NCBI RefSeq assembly: GCF_000186865.1
Contig: NW_008705593.1
Coordinates: 113,124 to 153,439, forward strand
Direction of reading: 5' to 3'
DNA from: Aureococcus anophagefferens
Taxonomy: Eukaryota > Sar > Pelagophyceae > Pelagomonadales > Pelagomonadaceae
Length of the DNA stretch: 40,316 nt
Positions 16,028-25,224 of the stretch are shown here, in pieces; the stretch's first letter is position 1, and every line of letters starts with the position of its first letter. Made by a program: the position numbers and the translations under genes. A model generated the notes under the pieces. That model was given only the letters and a program-made list of their open reading frames with translations, made no database searches and had not been told where the DNA came from.

Positions 16028-17077
16028 ATGGAGCCATCCGGCGCGGACAACCCCGTGAACCGGGCCTACGAGCAGTGGCGCGCGCGGACGCCGACGGTGT
16101 GCCGCTGCTGCGCCCTGGGCCTCGCGGGCGCCTACGGCCTGTCCTGGGTCGCGGACCTCGGCGGCCTCCTCGCGACGACGCCGTTCTACGTCGTGCGGCG
16201 CTACCAGGTCTACCGCCTGCTCCTGTCGCCGCTCGTGGGCAACTCCCTCCTGGGCGCGCTCTTCGGCTGCCTCGCGGTCGGCGACGGCGTCGGCCCGCGC
16301 CTCGAGCAGAGCCTCGGGTCCGTGCGGCTGCTGTGGACGCTGGTCGCGGCGACGCTCGCCGTCAACGGCGCGTTCTGCGGTCTGGCCTACGCCGCGGCGG
16401 CGGCGGGCGCGCTCGACGCCGTGCTCTGGACCGGCGACGGCGCGTGGGCCGCCGTCCTCGCGCTCGTGACGCTCGAGTGCCTCTCGGCGCCCGAGGCGAC
16501 GCGGCGGCTGCTGTGCCTGCCCGTCGCCGTGCCGCGCGTCTACTACCCGGCGGCGCTCCTGGGGCTCTTCTCCCTCTTCAACGGGGTCCAGCTCGACCTC
16601 GCGCTCGGTGTCGCGTACGGCTACGCGGACGACGCGGGCTACCTCGCTCTCTTGAAACCGTCGCCGCAGGCCGTCGCGCGCTGCGAGGCGTCGCCGTTGT
16701 TCGCGGCGCTCGCCGGCGACGCCCACTTCGTCGCCGCGCGCGCGGCGCTCGGCGCGGCCGCGTGGGTGCCGCTCGCGGACGACGCGGCCTGGGCCGACGC
16801 GGAGGCGGGCGAGCCGCGGCGGCCGAGCAGCTTCGGCGGCGTCGTCGAGTCCCTCCGGTCCGCCGTCATGCGCCGGCCCGCCCTCGCGCCGGGCGACGCG
16901 GCCTGGGGCGACGCGCCCGGCCGCGTGCTCGGCGACGCCGCGGGCCCGCCGCCGGCCGCGGCGATCCCGGCGGCCGCCGCCCACGACGGCGCCGCGGCGC
17001 CGGCGCGGACGTCCTCGGGCAACCGCGCGGCGCTCCTCGCGGCCGCGGAGCGGCGCGCGACCCACGCGGACACGTAA
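16028..17077 (+). CDS. Rhomboid-fold membrane protein, probable pseudoprotease
   Basis: 349 aa from ATG 16028. The first 230 residues hold about six hydrophobic segments. YQVYRLLLSPLVGNSLLGALFG resembles the L1/TM2 region of rhomboids and derlin/UBAC2/TMEM115-type relatives (split: RYQVYRLLLSPL, then NSLLGALFG). At the position of the catalytic GxSG motif the protein reads TGDGAWAAVLA (about 135-145), so the nucleophilic Ser is replaced and no protease activity is expected. The C-terminal 120 residues are Ala/Pro-rich and disordered, ending RRATHADT. Likely in the ER/Golgi membrane; derlin-like (ERAD) or TMEM115-like trafficking roles are possible by analogy only. Confidence 0.7.
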   Translation: MEPSGADNPVNRAYEQWRARTPTVCRCCALGLAGAYGLSWVADLGGLLATTPFYVVRRYQVYRLLLSPLVGNSLLGALFGCLAVGDGVGPRLEQSLGSVRLLWTLVAATLAVNGAFCGLAYAAAAAGALDAVLWTGDGAWAAVLALVTLECLSAPEATRRLLCLPVAVPRVYYPAALLGLFSLFNGVQLDLALGVAYGYADDAGYLALLKPSPQAVARCEASPLFAALAGDAHFVAARAALGAAAWVPLADDAAWADAEAGEPRRPSSFGGVVESLRSAVMRRPALAPGDAAWGDAPGRVLGDAAGPPPAAAIPAAAAHDGAAAPARTSSGNRAALLAAAERRATHADT

Positions 17078-17631
17078 AGTTCAACGAACCGATGGAGCAG
17101 CTAGAGTTGCGTACCTCAGTCAGAGAAGCAGTACATATATCAGGAGCCACCCACGGACAAAAGATTCGAACCTCACGCCGAGGTGGGTGGGTGGGTCCGG
17201 AGGCCTGGTTTGGAAAATCTACAGTGTACTGATGGGTACTTGTAACGCGCGCGCGCGCGCGCGGTCATGACCCGCGGTGCCGCGGCTGACGGTCGCGCGG
17301 CGCCTCGGCGACGTGTCTTCACGCCGCTATCGTCGTCTCTGGGCAAGCGCCGCTTCTCGCCGCGGCGAGTCGAGCGGCGCGGGTGCCCGTTCTCATCGCA
17401 AAGTGGAGATTGGACCGCGCAGCTCCGCGACACGAGAGAGCGCGCGCGCGGAATCGCGCGCGCGTTGTGGCGATTTTGCGAGCGGCAACTTGAAGGCAAC
17501 TAACGAAAAGGGAGGTCCCTGATTGGCCAGGAGGTGGGTGGGTGGGTGCCGGGCGCGCGATCGAAGAACCCGGCGTAGGGTACCCCAACTTTTATCCCGG
17601 GCCGCTCCTGCATATATATATATATACTGGT
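17078..17631. other. Intergenic region with simple repeats
   Basis: 554 bp without a gene. It holds a 17-bp direct repeat GAGGTGGGTGGGTGGGT (17180-17196 and 17531-17547), a (CG)9 tract (17246-17263), and a TA tract (17612-17626) ending 5 bp before the next ATG. The strand is otherwise mixed sequence with no long open frame that looks like protein. Confidence 0.6.
17246..17263. repeat. (CG)9 microsatellite
   Basis: Eighteen alternating C/G bases preceded by TAA. An equal-length tract occurs at 30513-30530, and shorter ones lie inside both introners. Alternating CG is Z-DNA-prone. Confidence 0.9.
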
Positions 17632-18862
17632 ATGGCCGCCGTCGTCGTGGCGTCCCGCGAGGAGGGCGTCGTCGTGGCGTCCCGCGCCGAGGAGCCGCGG
17701 ACGCTGGGCGCGCCGGCGCGCGCCGAGGAGATGGGCCAGGCGACGTCGACGTCGAGCGGCGCGGCGAGCTGGCGCTACGTCCAGGGCTCGTCGGCCCAGG
17801 GCGAGAACGCCCAGGGCGAGGCGGGCAAGTCCATCAACGCCAAGGCGTTGGACGGGACGGCGCCCGAGGCCATGTCGACGCTGCTGCACGCGGCCTACGG
17901 CTCCGAGAACTACCCGAACTACCTGCTCAAGTGGGACAAAGCCAAGGTCGACGGCCACGTCGCGGCGCTCGAGGCGCAGCTCGCGCGCGCGAGGGCCGCG
18001 CGCGACGCGCTCGCGGCGCGCGACGCCTACGTGGCGACCTACGCGCCGAAGCACGCGTACCTGCGGGCGCCGACGGCCGAGCGCGCCCTCTGCGCGTCCG
18101 CGCGCGCGGCGCTCGCGGGACGAGGCGACTGGGCCGTGCGCGCCGAGCTGCCCGGCGACGTCTTCTCCTTCCCGCTCCTCCGCGAGGACTTCTGCCGCGA
18201 CGTCGCCGAGGAGTGCGCCCACTACCTCGCCTTCCGCGAGGCCTGGGTCGCGGCGCGCGGCGGCGAGGCGCCGCCGGGCACGCTCCGGGAGCGGCTCACC
18301 GTCGCGGAGGTCGGGCTCGGCGCGCTCGAGGGCTTCCTGCTGGAGACGCTCGGCCCCCTGATCCGCCGGCTCTTCCCGGGGCCCGCGCGCGGCCGGCGTC
18401 TTTCTTACGAGTTTTTTGCACCGCCGACGCCGCCCGCCGCAGGTCGGCGCCGTCGACCACGCGCACGCGTACACGGTCGGCTACGGCGCGGCCGAGGACG
18501 CGGCGCGCAACGTGACGCGCCGGGCGCTCATCCCCCACACGGACGACGCCGAGGTCACGCTCAACGTCTGCCTCGGGGCCCAGTTCGCCGGGGGGCGCCT
18601 CAAGTTCCACGGGCTGCGGACGCCGGCGACGGTCCACCCCATGGACCTCCCGCGCGAGGACGAGCTCGCCTACGCCCACGAGCTCGGCCGCGCCGTGCTC
18701 CACCGCGGCGCCCACTTCCACGAGGTCGAGGACGTCACGTCGGGCGCGCGCCACGTCCTCATCTGCTGGTTCAAGTCCTGGGCCGCGTACCGCGCGAGCC
18801 ACTGCCCCTGCTGCCTCAAGTTCCGCCGCGACGTCTGCGTCTGCTCGCCGTCCTGGAACTGA
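17632..18862 (+). CDS. PKHD-type 2-oxoglutarate/Fe(II) oxygenase
   Basis: Join of 17632-18384 and 18443-18862, 390 aa. The 2OG-Fe(II) double-stranded beta helix is in the second half: IPHTDDAEVTLNVCLG supplies the HxD pair, FAGGRLKFHG follows, and AVLHRGAHFHEV...SGARHVLICW supplies the distal His and the 2OG-binding Arg. This order closely matches plant PKHD-type hydroxylases of the At1g22950 kind. The N-terminal half includes FSFPLLREDFCRDVAEEC, typical of the region before the core. The C-terminus is Cys-rich (HCPCCLKFRRDVCVC). A TA tract ends 5 bp before ATG 17632, so ATG 17731 (MGQATSTSSG) is a possible alternative start. Substrate is unknown. It ends 62 bp from the converging GS-family gene. 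Confidence 0.82.
18385..18442 (+). other. Intron in 2OG oxygenase gene (about 58 nt)
   Basis: The two halves of the oxygenase are in different frames, so an intron is required. The acceptor CGCCGCAG before GTCGGCGCC fixes phase 0. No GT donor is in phase; GC at 18385 (GCGCGCGGC) fits and joins LFPGP to VGAVDHAHAY. It shares CCGGCGTCTTT with the intron at 7507. Confidence 0.65.
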
Positions 18863-18924
18863 CGCAGGCCGCAGCGCGGGGGCGTTTTTTGTAAGTGCCG
18901 TCTGGACAAGCGCCGTTACGCCGC

Positions 18925-20422
18925 TCAGCAGTCGAGGTAGTGGTCGAACTCGAAGGGCGACAGCGTCGCGGCGTAGTCGGCCCAGTGGGCCCGCCGGAGC
19001 TTGAGGTAGCTGTCGACGAACGCGTCGCCGAGGCCCGCGCGGAGCCCCGCGTCGCCGTCGAGCGCGTCGAGCGCGTCGCGGAGCTCCGACGGGAGGGGCG
19101 TCGCCGCGGCGACGGCCGCGCGCGCCGCCGGGTCCGCGGCGTCGAAGAGGTTGAGGTCCGACGGCGGCGGAAGTACCATTTCGCGCTCGAGGCCGTCGAG
19201 GCCCGCGGCGGCGACGGCCGCCGCGGCGAGGTAGGGGTTGCAGGACATGTCCGCGAGGCGCAGCTCGAAGCGCCGGTCGTCGGGCACGCGCACGAGCGCC
19301 GTGCGGTTGTTGCCCGCCCACGTCGCCGCGTTCGGGGACCACGTCGCGCCGCTGGCCGTCGACCGCGCTCCGAGCCGCTTGTAGGAGTTGACCGTCGGGT
19401 TCGTGAGCGCGGCGACGCCGCGGACGCTTTCCAGTACGCCGGCGACGAAGGACGACGCCGCGGGCGAGAGGCCGTGGGGGCCCGCGCCGCCGCCGGAGAC
19501 GTTCGCGCCCGTGGACGCGTCGTGGAGGCTGCAGTGCGCGTGGCAGCCGCTGCCCGTGAGGTGCGCGAAGGGCTTGGGCATGAACGTCGCCCGCAGGCCC
19601 CGGGCCTCGGCGAGCGACCGCACCATGTACTTGAAGAAGACGACGCGGTCCGCCGTCGCGAGCGCGTCGTCGAAGTCCCAGTTGATCTCGAACTGGCCGT
19701 TCGCGTCCTCGTGGTCCGCCTGGTACGGGCCCCAGCCCAGGGCCTCCATGTGCTCGCACAACTCACCGATGAAGTCGAAGCGCCGCATGAGCGCGTGCGC
19801 GTCGTAGCAGGGCTTGCCCTGCGTGTCGAGCGCGTCGGCGACGGCCGGCGGGCCCTCGCCGCCCAGCAGGAAGAACTCGCACTCGACGCCCGTCTTCAGG
19901 GCCAAGCCGCGGTCCTCGAGCTTCGCCAAGACGCTCCGGAGCACGTTCCGCGGGCCGTGCGCGAGCCTACCGGGCGCGTCGGTGACGATGTTCAATCTCT
20001 CGAAAGTCGCCACAGCCGCAGGACGCTGGCGCGAGCTCGGCGCCCTCGTGGACGAGATCGCAGGCGAGCCAGCCGACCTCGGGCCGCCAGGGCAGCGGCG
20101 CGAGCGTCGCCGCGTCGGGCATCGCGAGGAGGTCGCCGGTCGTCGGGTCTATGTCGAGGTGCGCGGCGAAGCCGGCGAAGCCCGCGCCGCCGGACGCGAT
20201 CTCGCCAATCCTTGCGGCCGGCACGAGCTTGCTGCGCTGGACGCCGAAGAGGTCGACCCAGGAGCACTGGTAGAACTTGAGGCCGCAGGCCCGGCCGCGG
20301 TCGTCGATCTCTTTCGCCGCGGCGATCTGCTTTGCCTCGTCGAATGGGACGACGGAGAGCGCGCGCGCGCTCACCGTTGCGTGCTTGCTGGCGCGCAGGC
20401 CGTGCCGCAACAGGATGGCCAT
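18925..20422 (-). CDS. Glutamine-synthetase-family enzyme, probable mitochondrial
   Basis: Join of 20025-20422 and 18925-19966 (minus), 479 aa. The N-terminus MAILLRHGLRASKHATVSARAL is a basic, Ser/Ala-rich presequence of mitochondrial type. The GS beta-grasp domain follows (SWVDLFGVQRSKLVPA, residues 54-69). Catalytic-domain motifs are ECEFFLL (161-167), DHEDANGQFEINWDF, KPFAHLTGSGCHAHCSL and NRTALVRVP...RFELRLAD, matching GS metal/glutamate- and ATP-site motifs. Layout and length resemble the GSI/lengsin/FluG-like branch rather than the eukaryotic GSII used for nitrogen assimilation. Activity may be glutamine synthesis or gamma-glutamylation of another amine; not decidable here. The ATG is 35 bp from the opposite ATG of the PhyH-like gene. 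Confidence 0.87.
19967..20024 (-). other. Intron in GS-family gene (58 nt)
   Basis: The two exon frames differ. Donor GTCCTG and acceptor CCCGGTAG join ELAPA to LAHGPRNVLRS, restoring the usual GS spacing before PRNVL. Phase 2. Confidence 0.75.
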
Positions 20423-20457
20423 GCCTCGCTTTCGTGAAAAAGTGAAACTTCACAAGG
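20423..20457. promoter_or_regulatory. 35-bp divergent promoter (GS-family / PhyH-like)
   Basis: Only 35 bp separate two ATGs on opposite strands. It is AT-richer than the surroundings (TTTCGTGAAAAAGTGAAACT). Transcripts must have very short leaders or overlap at their 5' ends. Confidence 0.5.
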
Positions 20458-21363
20458 ATGGCTGTGGCAAATATGATGCGCCGCGCTTTTTCCACGACCT
20501 ACCGCAGCCTCCCGCGCCTCTCGACGACGCAGCTCGACGACGCCGCCGTCGCGGCGTTCGCGCGCGACGGCGCGACGTGCCTGCGCGGCCTCGTGCCCCC
20601 CGAGTGGGTCGCGGCCCTCCGAGAGGGCGCGGAGGCGAATTTGGCCAAGCCGGGCCCGCTCTGCGACGAGCACGCGGCGGCGCAGGGCACGTCGGGCCGC
20701 TTCCACGACGACCAGTTCCTCTACCGGCGCTGGGACGCCTTCGACGAGTTCGTGCGGCGGTCCGGCGCGGGCGCGGTCGCCGCGCGCGCGATGGGCTCGA
20801 ATACGGCGCACATCTTCTACGACCAGCTCTTCGTCAAGGAGCCGGGCACGTCCGCGCCGACGCCCTGGCACAACGACACGTCCTACTGGCACCTCGCGGG
20901 CGACCAGATCATCTCGATCTGGGTCGCGCTCGACACGGTGCCGGCGGACGCGGGGCTCGGCTACGTCCGGGGCTCGCACAAATGGAACCTGCGCCACCGC
21001 GTGACGAACTTCTCGGGCGACGCCCACAGCGACCGCAACACCTACGGCGGCGCCGACGCGCTGCCGCCCGTGCCCGACGTCGGCGCCGTGGCGCCCGGGG
21101 ACCTGCTCCGCTGGGACGTCGAGCCGGGCGACGCGCTCCTCTTCTACAGCGCCATGCTCCACGGCGCGCCGGGCGTACCCGCCGACTCGCCCCACCGGCG
21201 CCGCGGCTACGCGACGCGCTGGTGCGGCGACGACGTCACCTTCGTCGACCTCCCGGGCACGATGAACACGGGCTGGAAGGCCGCGGGCTTCGACAACGGC
21301 CTCGCACAGGGCGCGCCCATCGCCTGCGACCTCCACCCGGACTGCGCCCGCGCGGGCGCGTGA
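20458..21363 (+). CDS. Phytanoyl-CoA dioxygenase (PhyH)-family oxygenase
   Basis: 301 aa, single exon. The N-terminus MAVANMMRRAFSTTYRSLPR is Arg/Ser-rich without acid residues, consistent with mitochondrial import. The PhyH fold is marked by FARDGATCLRGLVPP near the N-terminus, the iron ligands H138 and D140 in PWHNDTSYWH, IWVALDTVPADAGLGYVRGSHK, distal H235 in FYSAMLHGAPGV, and RRRGYATRW (247-255) for the 2OG-binding Arg. PhyH relatives hydroxylate small molecules (fatty acyl-CoAs, ectoine, toxins, halogenated compounds); the substrate here is unknown. It shares a 35-bp promoter with the GS-family gene, so co-regulation with nitrogen metabolism is possible. Confidence 0.88.
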   Translation: MAVANMMRRAFSTTYRSLPRLSTTQLDDAAVAAFARDGATCLRGLVPPEWVAALREGAEANLAKPGPLCDEHAAAQGTSGRFHDDQFLYRRWDAFDEFVRRSGAGAVAARAMGSNTAHIFYDQLFVKEPGTSAPTPWHNDTSYWHLAGDQIISIWVALDTVPADAGLGYVRGSHKWNLRHRVTNFSGDAHSDRNTYGGADALPPVPDVGAVAPGDLLRWDVEPGDALLFYSAMLHGAPGVPADSPHRRRGYATRWCGDDVTFVDLPGTMNTGWKAAGFDNGLAQGAPIACDLHPDCARAGA

Positions 21364-21439
21364 GCGAGGGGCGGCGTACGTTTCTCCGAGCGTATGTTGA
21401 AGATAAAGTGAAGAGATGGTGAAGAATAGCTGATCTCGA

Positions 21440-21560
21440 GCTCGACCGCGGCCCTGCGCGCGGGCACCGCAGCTCCTCGACCGCGGACGCGCACACGCGA
21501 ACAGCGGCTCCACGACCGCGGAGCGCGCAGGCCGCGCACCGCGGCTCCACGCGTCGGCAC
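21440..21560. repeat. Short tandem repeat of GCGGCTCCACGACCGCGG-like units
   Basis: Three to four imperfect copies (GCAGCTCCTCGACCGCGG, GCGGCTCCACGACCGCGG, GCGGCTCCACG) spaced about 35-40 bp, upstream of the SNARE gene. They may simply be a minisatellite in the 5' UTR or promoter. Confidence 0.5.
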
Positions 21561-21588
21561 GATCGCTCCCAACGCCAAGTACACGAAG

Positions 21589-22491
21589 ATGGCCGGGCGG
21601 ACGGGCATGGACGGCGACCTCGAGGGCCTGCTGACGAAGCTCAAGGCCATCCAGGTCCAGGTCGGCGGCGGGAAGCCGACGGCCCAGTCGCGGGAGGCCG
21701 AGGCGCGCGGCGGCCGCGGCGTCGACCGCTTCCTCGACCTCAAGGAGGCCATGATGGCGTCGCTCAAGGACATCCGGCGCATGGCGGCCGAAAACGTCGA
21801 AAACCCGACGGCGAACCCGAAGGAGCAGATCGCGCTCGACGCGAGGATCAAGCGGAGCCTGCGGGGCCTGACGGAGGACTGGCACGACCTCGACGGCCTC
21901 GTGCAGGCGGAGCTGCGCAAGCGCAAGTCCAAGTTCGACGCCGACGAGCTCGCGACGCGCGAGGAGCTCGTGCTGAGGCTGTTGCGGGAGATCGACGACG
22001 TCAAGGCCGCGCACCGCGCGGGCTACGGCGACCGGAGCCGCGGGAGCGCGCCCGTGGACCGGGGTCTCGTGTCCAAGGAGGACTGCGAGCTGTTCCGGCC
22101 CGCGGAGCCGCCGGCGGGCGGGCCGGCCGGCGGCGCCGCGCGGCCGCGCGAGCAGGAGGCCATCACCGAGGAGCAGCAGCAGCAGCTCCAGGCCATCAAG
22201 GAGCGGGACCGGGGCTTCGACGACCAGATCGGCGAGATCGGGCGGGGCATCGAGACGCTCGCGGACATCGCGAACGCGCAGAACGAGGAGGTGAAGAAGC
22301 AGTCGGTCATGCTCGAGGACCTGGCCGCGCGCATGGACAACGTCCACGACCACGTGACGAACGTGAACATGAAGATGAAGACGACGCTCGACGAGGTCGG
22401 GCGGAGCTCCGACAAGCTCTGCGTCGACGTCATGTGCCTCCTCTTCCTCATCGGCATGATCGTCGTCATGTACCAGCTCATGGTTGCCTGA
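21589..22491 (+). CDS. Qc-SNARE (SYP7-like syntaxin)
   Basis: 300 aa. The N-terminal half is helical and charged. The SNARE helix spans about residues 203-268: RGFDDQIGEIGRGIETLADI, then NEEVKKQSVMLEDLAARMDN, with Q238 at the predicted ionic zero layer. A C-terminal anchor (about 279-298, CLLFLIGMIVVMYQLMVA) ends the protein, as in tail-anchored SNAREs. Overall order and Q position match plant/protist SYP71-group Qc-SNAREs, which act with Qa, Qb and R-SNAREs in ER/plasma-membrane fusion. A polyQ (EEQQQQLQ) and a Gly/Pro/Ala linker precede the SNARE motif. The stop is 72 bp from the converging CDC45 stop. Confidence 0.9.
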   Translation: MAGRTGMDGDLEGLLTKLKAIQVQVGGGKPTAQSREAEARGGRGVDRFLDLKEAMMASLKDIRRMAAENVENPTANPKEQIALDARIKRSLRGLTEDWHDLDGLVQAELRKRKSKFDADELATREELVLRLLREIDDVKAAHRAGYGDRSRGSAPVDRGLVSKEDCELFRPAEPPAGGPAGGAARPREQEAITEEQQQQLQAIKERDRGFDDQIGEIGRGIETLADIANAQNEEVKKQSVMLEDLAARMDNVHDHVTNVNMKMKTTLDEVGRSSDKLCVDVMCLLFLIGMIVVMYQLMVA

Positions 22492-22563
22492 CCCCCCCGT
22501 CGTTTTTGGCGCCGCGCTAATCCCGGGCGACGAGCGGGCGGGATCCTAGTGGCGGCGGCGTCC

Positions 22564-23978
22564 CTAGTTGACGTGCTGCATGATGTAGTGGAGGGACTCG
22601 ACGAAGCGCTGGACGTCGTCGTGGAGGACCTCGATGACGGCGCTGTCGAACCAGTCGTGGGCGACGTCGGCCTTGATGTGCTCCGCGGCGAGCTTGAAGG
22701 CGTGGGCGAGCCGGTTCTTGGACGCGCCGCGGCTGCTCGACACGCCGACGACGAGGAACGTGTCGCGCCGCTCCGCGAGGACGACGAGGGGCTTGTCCTT
22801 GTCCGCGGCCCACTTGCCGTTGTGCTGGTGGACGCCGAGGAGGAAGAGGGCGAGCTTGCGCACGGCGAGGGGCTTGGCGAAGACGTCGGACGTCGCGGAC
22901 GTGATGTAGGCGTAGCGGAAGTGGCGGAGCGTCGTGATCTCCTTCTTCTCGACCATGGACACGGCCTGCTGGACGACGGAGCGCTGGAGGAGCGTCGCCG
23001 CCCGGATGCCCTGCGCCAGCAGGGCGCCGTCGTCGGGCAGGCACGCGTCGTAGGCCTGCCAGAAGCCTTTGAGGAAGCACTTGCGGTCGTAGGCCCGCCG
23101 CTGCCGCGCCTCCCGCGCCGACGCGTCGCCGTTGGCCGCCAACGCCCCCGGCGGCGGCGGCGCGTTCTCGTCCGGGAGCACGTCGAGCGCGTGGCCCTCG
23201 AGGAGCGCCTCGACGATCGCCGCGGCGTCCTGGGCCGAGACGACGTCGCCGGACGCGGACACGCGGTGGAACGACGTCGTGAAGGGGTCGTCCAAATCGT
23301 AGGCCGGCCCCTGGTCCCGCAGGCGCTCCTTCATGGACGCGCGCTGGGCCTCGGAGAGGAACGCGAAGCGCTGCTTGCAGTGCTCGAGGCTCAACCCGAT
23401 CTTGGCCAACAACTCCTGGAGCTTCCGCTTGCCGTCGGCCTTCCACACGGACAGGCGCGCGGCGACGTAGTTCGAGTAGTACATGGCGTCGAAGAGGGGC
23501 CAGTGGCGGTGGAGCATGAACCGGAGCTCCTCGGCCTCGAACGTCACCGTGCCCGGCGGCGCCTGGTAGCCGCGCCCGGGCACCGCGAGTTCCGCGTCGC
23601 CGGGCCCCGCGCCCTCGGCGCGGCTCGGCCGCGCCAGGGGCCCGCGCCGCGCGTCGACGTGGCGCAGCTGCGCCGCGAAGTACGCGGAGAAGTCGTCGTA
23701 CGCGTCGTCCGCGATGCGGAACTGGCCCCGCGCGAACGTGAGGCCCAGGGCCGCCAACCACAGCTCGGCGTGCTCGCTCCGCGCGACGCCCTCGCCCAGG
23801 GCGAAGAGGAGGGCGGAAGACGGCGGGCCGTCGTAGGTGCCGTCGTAGTACGCGCGCACGCGCCGCTTCCGCGCGCCGGCGGCGTCCTGCGACTCGCGCT
23901 TCGCGCGCTTCTCCGCGCGCCGCGCGTCGCGCGCGGACCGCTTGCGCGACCCGTCGTCGGAGTTGTCACCGTCGGCCT

Positions 23979-24009
<31 letters not shown>

Positions 24010-24492
24010 CTCGTCGCTCTCGGACAGGTCGTCGTCGCTGTCCATGAAGTCGCCGTCGAGGTCCTCGCCGTCGGACGGGCAGTCGCCCGCGTCGAGGGGC
24101 TCGGCGTCGAGGACGACGACCCTGCCGCCGCTGTGGACGTTGCGCAGGTGGAAGGGCCGGTGCGAGTCGACGACGAAGATCGTCGCCGCGCCGCCGCCGA
24201 AGAGCGCCTCGAGGTTCACGGTCCCGCCGCAGTTGAGCATGACGACGCTCCGGATCTCGCTGAACGCGTCGGCGACGTCGACCGTCGCCGCCGCGACGTC
24301 GCCGTAGCCCGCCACGGGCGTCACCTTGAAGGGCACGTTGTCGTCGCGCAGGAGCCGCGTCAGGATGTGGCAGCCGCAGACGGCGTCGCAGTCCGGCGCG
24401 ACGAGGATGAGCACCGTGCAGGCGCCGCCGGCGCAGGCGCTCTGCTTGATCGTGTTGTACACCTCCTCGAAGCGCTCCCGGCCGATGAGCAT
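22564..24492 (-). CDS. CDC45: CDC45, replicative helicase (CMG) subunit
   Basis: 642 aa from ATG 24492 (MLIGRERFEEVYNTI); the frame stays open 12 codons upstream but without ATG. The start, the DHH-like core (LILVAPDCDAVCGCHIL, VVMLNCGG, IFVVDSHRPFHLRNVH) and the C-terminal segments (LALGEGVA-type helix, DDPFTTSFHRVSASGDVVSAQD, ALDVLPDE, HFRYAYITSATSDVFAKPLA) are those of CDC45. A long acidic insert (about residues 140-185) precedes a Lys/Arg-rich stretch, as in other eukaryotes. CDC45 joins MCM2-7 and GINS to form the unwinding helicase at origins. It lies in the same window as RPA32, another fork protein, but not adjacent. Confidence 0.93.
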
Positions 24493-24837
24493 GGTCGGTC
24501 GAGCGTCCGGCGCGCGCGGAGGCGACAAGGAGGCCCGCGCAGGGAGTCGCGGGTTTCTATTCTAGGTCGCCGCGCGCTTCGCCGAGTGCGCGCGCTGCGG
24601 CGTCGGCGGTGCGTGCCCGCGAAATACGCCGAGGGTCCGCGGCGCGTGAACGGCGACGCCCTCGAGCTGCGCGCCGACTTGTGCCAACGACGCAAGGCGG
24701 CACCGGGCTTGGCTCGGCTCGTTGTCGATTGATTTTTAAAATCTCGCGAGCTTGGCCGGGGTCTGCCCGTCGATCGCGAGGCCTCCGTCTGGACCGGGTC
24801 GCGGCCAAATGTCCGAAATTAGGCGCGCACCCCGCGC
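24493..24837. other. Intergenic: CDC45 promoter and a decayed repeat
   Basis: 345 bp without a gene. CGCAAGGCGGCACCGG at 24691-24706 repeats exactly at 25026-25041, and both copies are followed by related TTNAAAATCTCGC...GGGTCTG sequence. Confidence 0.5.
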
Positions 24838-25137
24838 TCACAGGCCCATGCGCCCCAGGAGCATAGCCTTGAGAATGCGCTTCGCGTCCGTCACCTTCCA
24901 GTCGACGTCGCGCTCCTGGAGCGCCTTCCGCAGCTGCGTGACCGTCATCTTCTCGACGTCCGCGAGCGTCGGCGGCAGGGCGTCGACGAAGCCGAAGAAG
25001 GTGTGGCCGCAGTGCGTGCAGCGGGCGCAAGGCGGCACCGGCTAGCGCGGGTGCTCCCGTTTGAGAGAGTTCAAAATCTCGCCGGGGGTCTGTCGTCCGG
25101 ACTTTCGACCGAGGTCTCGACGCAAGGCCTGACGCAT
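24838..25137 (-). pseudogene. Degenerate Cys/SAP-like reading frame with in-frame TAG
   Basis: From ATG 25137 the minus strand reads RQTPGEILNSLKREHPR, then TAG, then in the same frame PVPPCARCTHCGHTFFGF and a helical tail with TQLRKALQERDVDWK...RILKAMLLGRMGL before TGA. The tail resembles a SAP-like helix pair, and CxxCxxCGH suggests a metal knuckle. Protein-like sequence continues on both sides of the TAG, and no GT donor in the right phase removes it. A second, more decayed copy of the REIL...PVPPC segment lies at 24680-24790. Probably a dying gene or gene fragment; a small functional gene with an unseen upstream exon spliced at TAG|CCG is the alternative. Confidence 0.45.
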
Positions 25138-25224
25138 CTCAACGCCCTGCTCTCAAAACACACATCCCCCACCAGCAAAGCGACGCACACCCCAGGACTC
25201 AAAGCTACGGCGCTTGCTTGTGCT

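Noticed and set aside
15004..16050. Continuous frames read through the run of N
   Set aside because: Ns translate as unknown residues; continuity is artificial and the DUF3611 similarity stops at the gap.
17160..17185. tRNA-like GGTTCGAATC box on the minus strand
   Set aside because: The flanks do not form a T-stem, acceptor stem or anticodon arm; isolated B-box-like sequence only.
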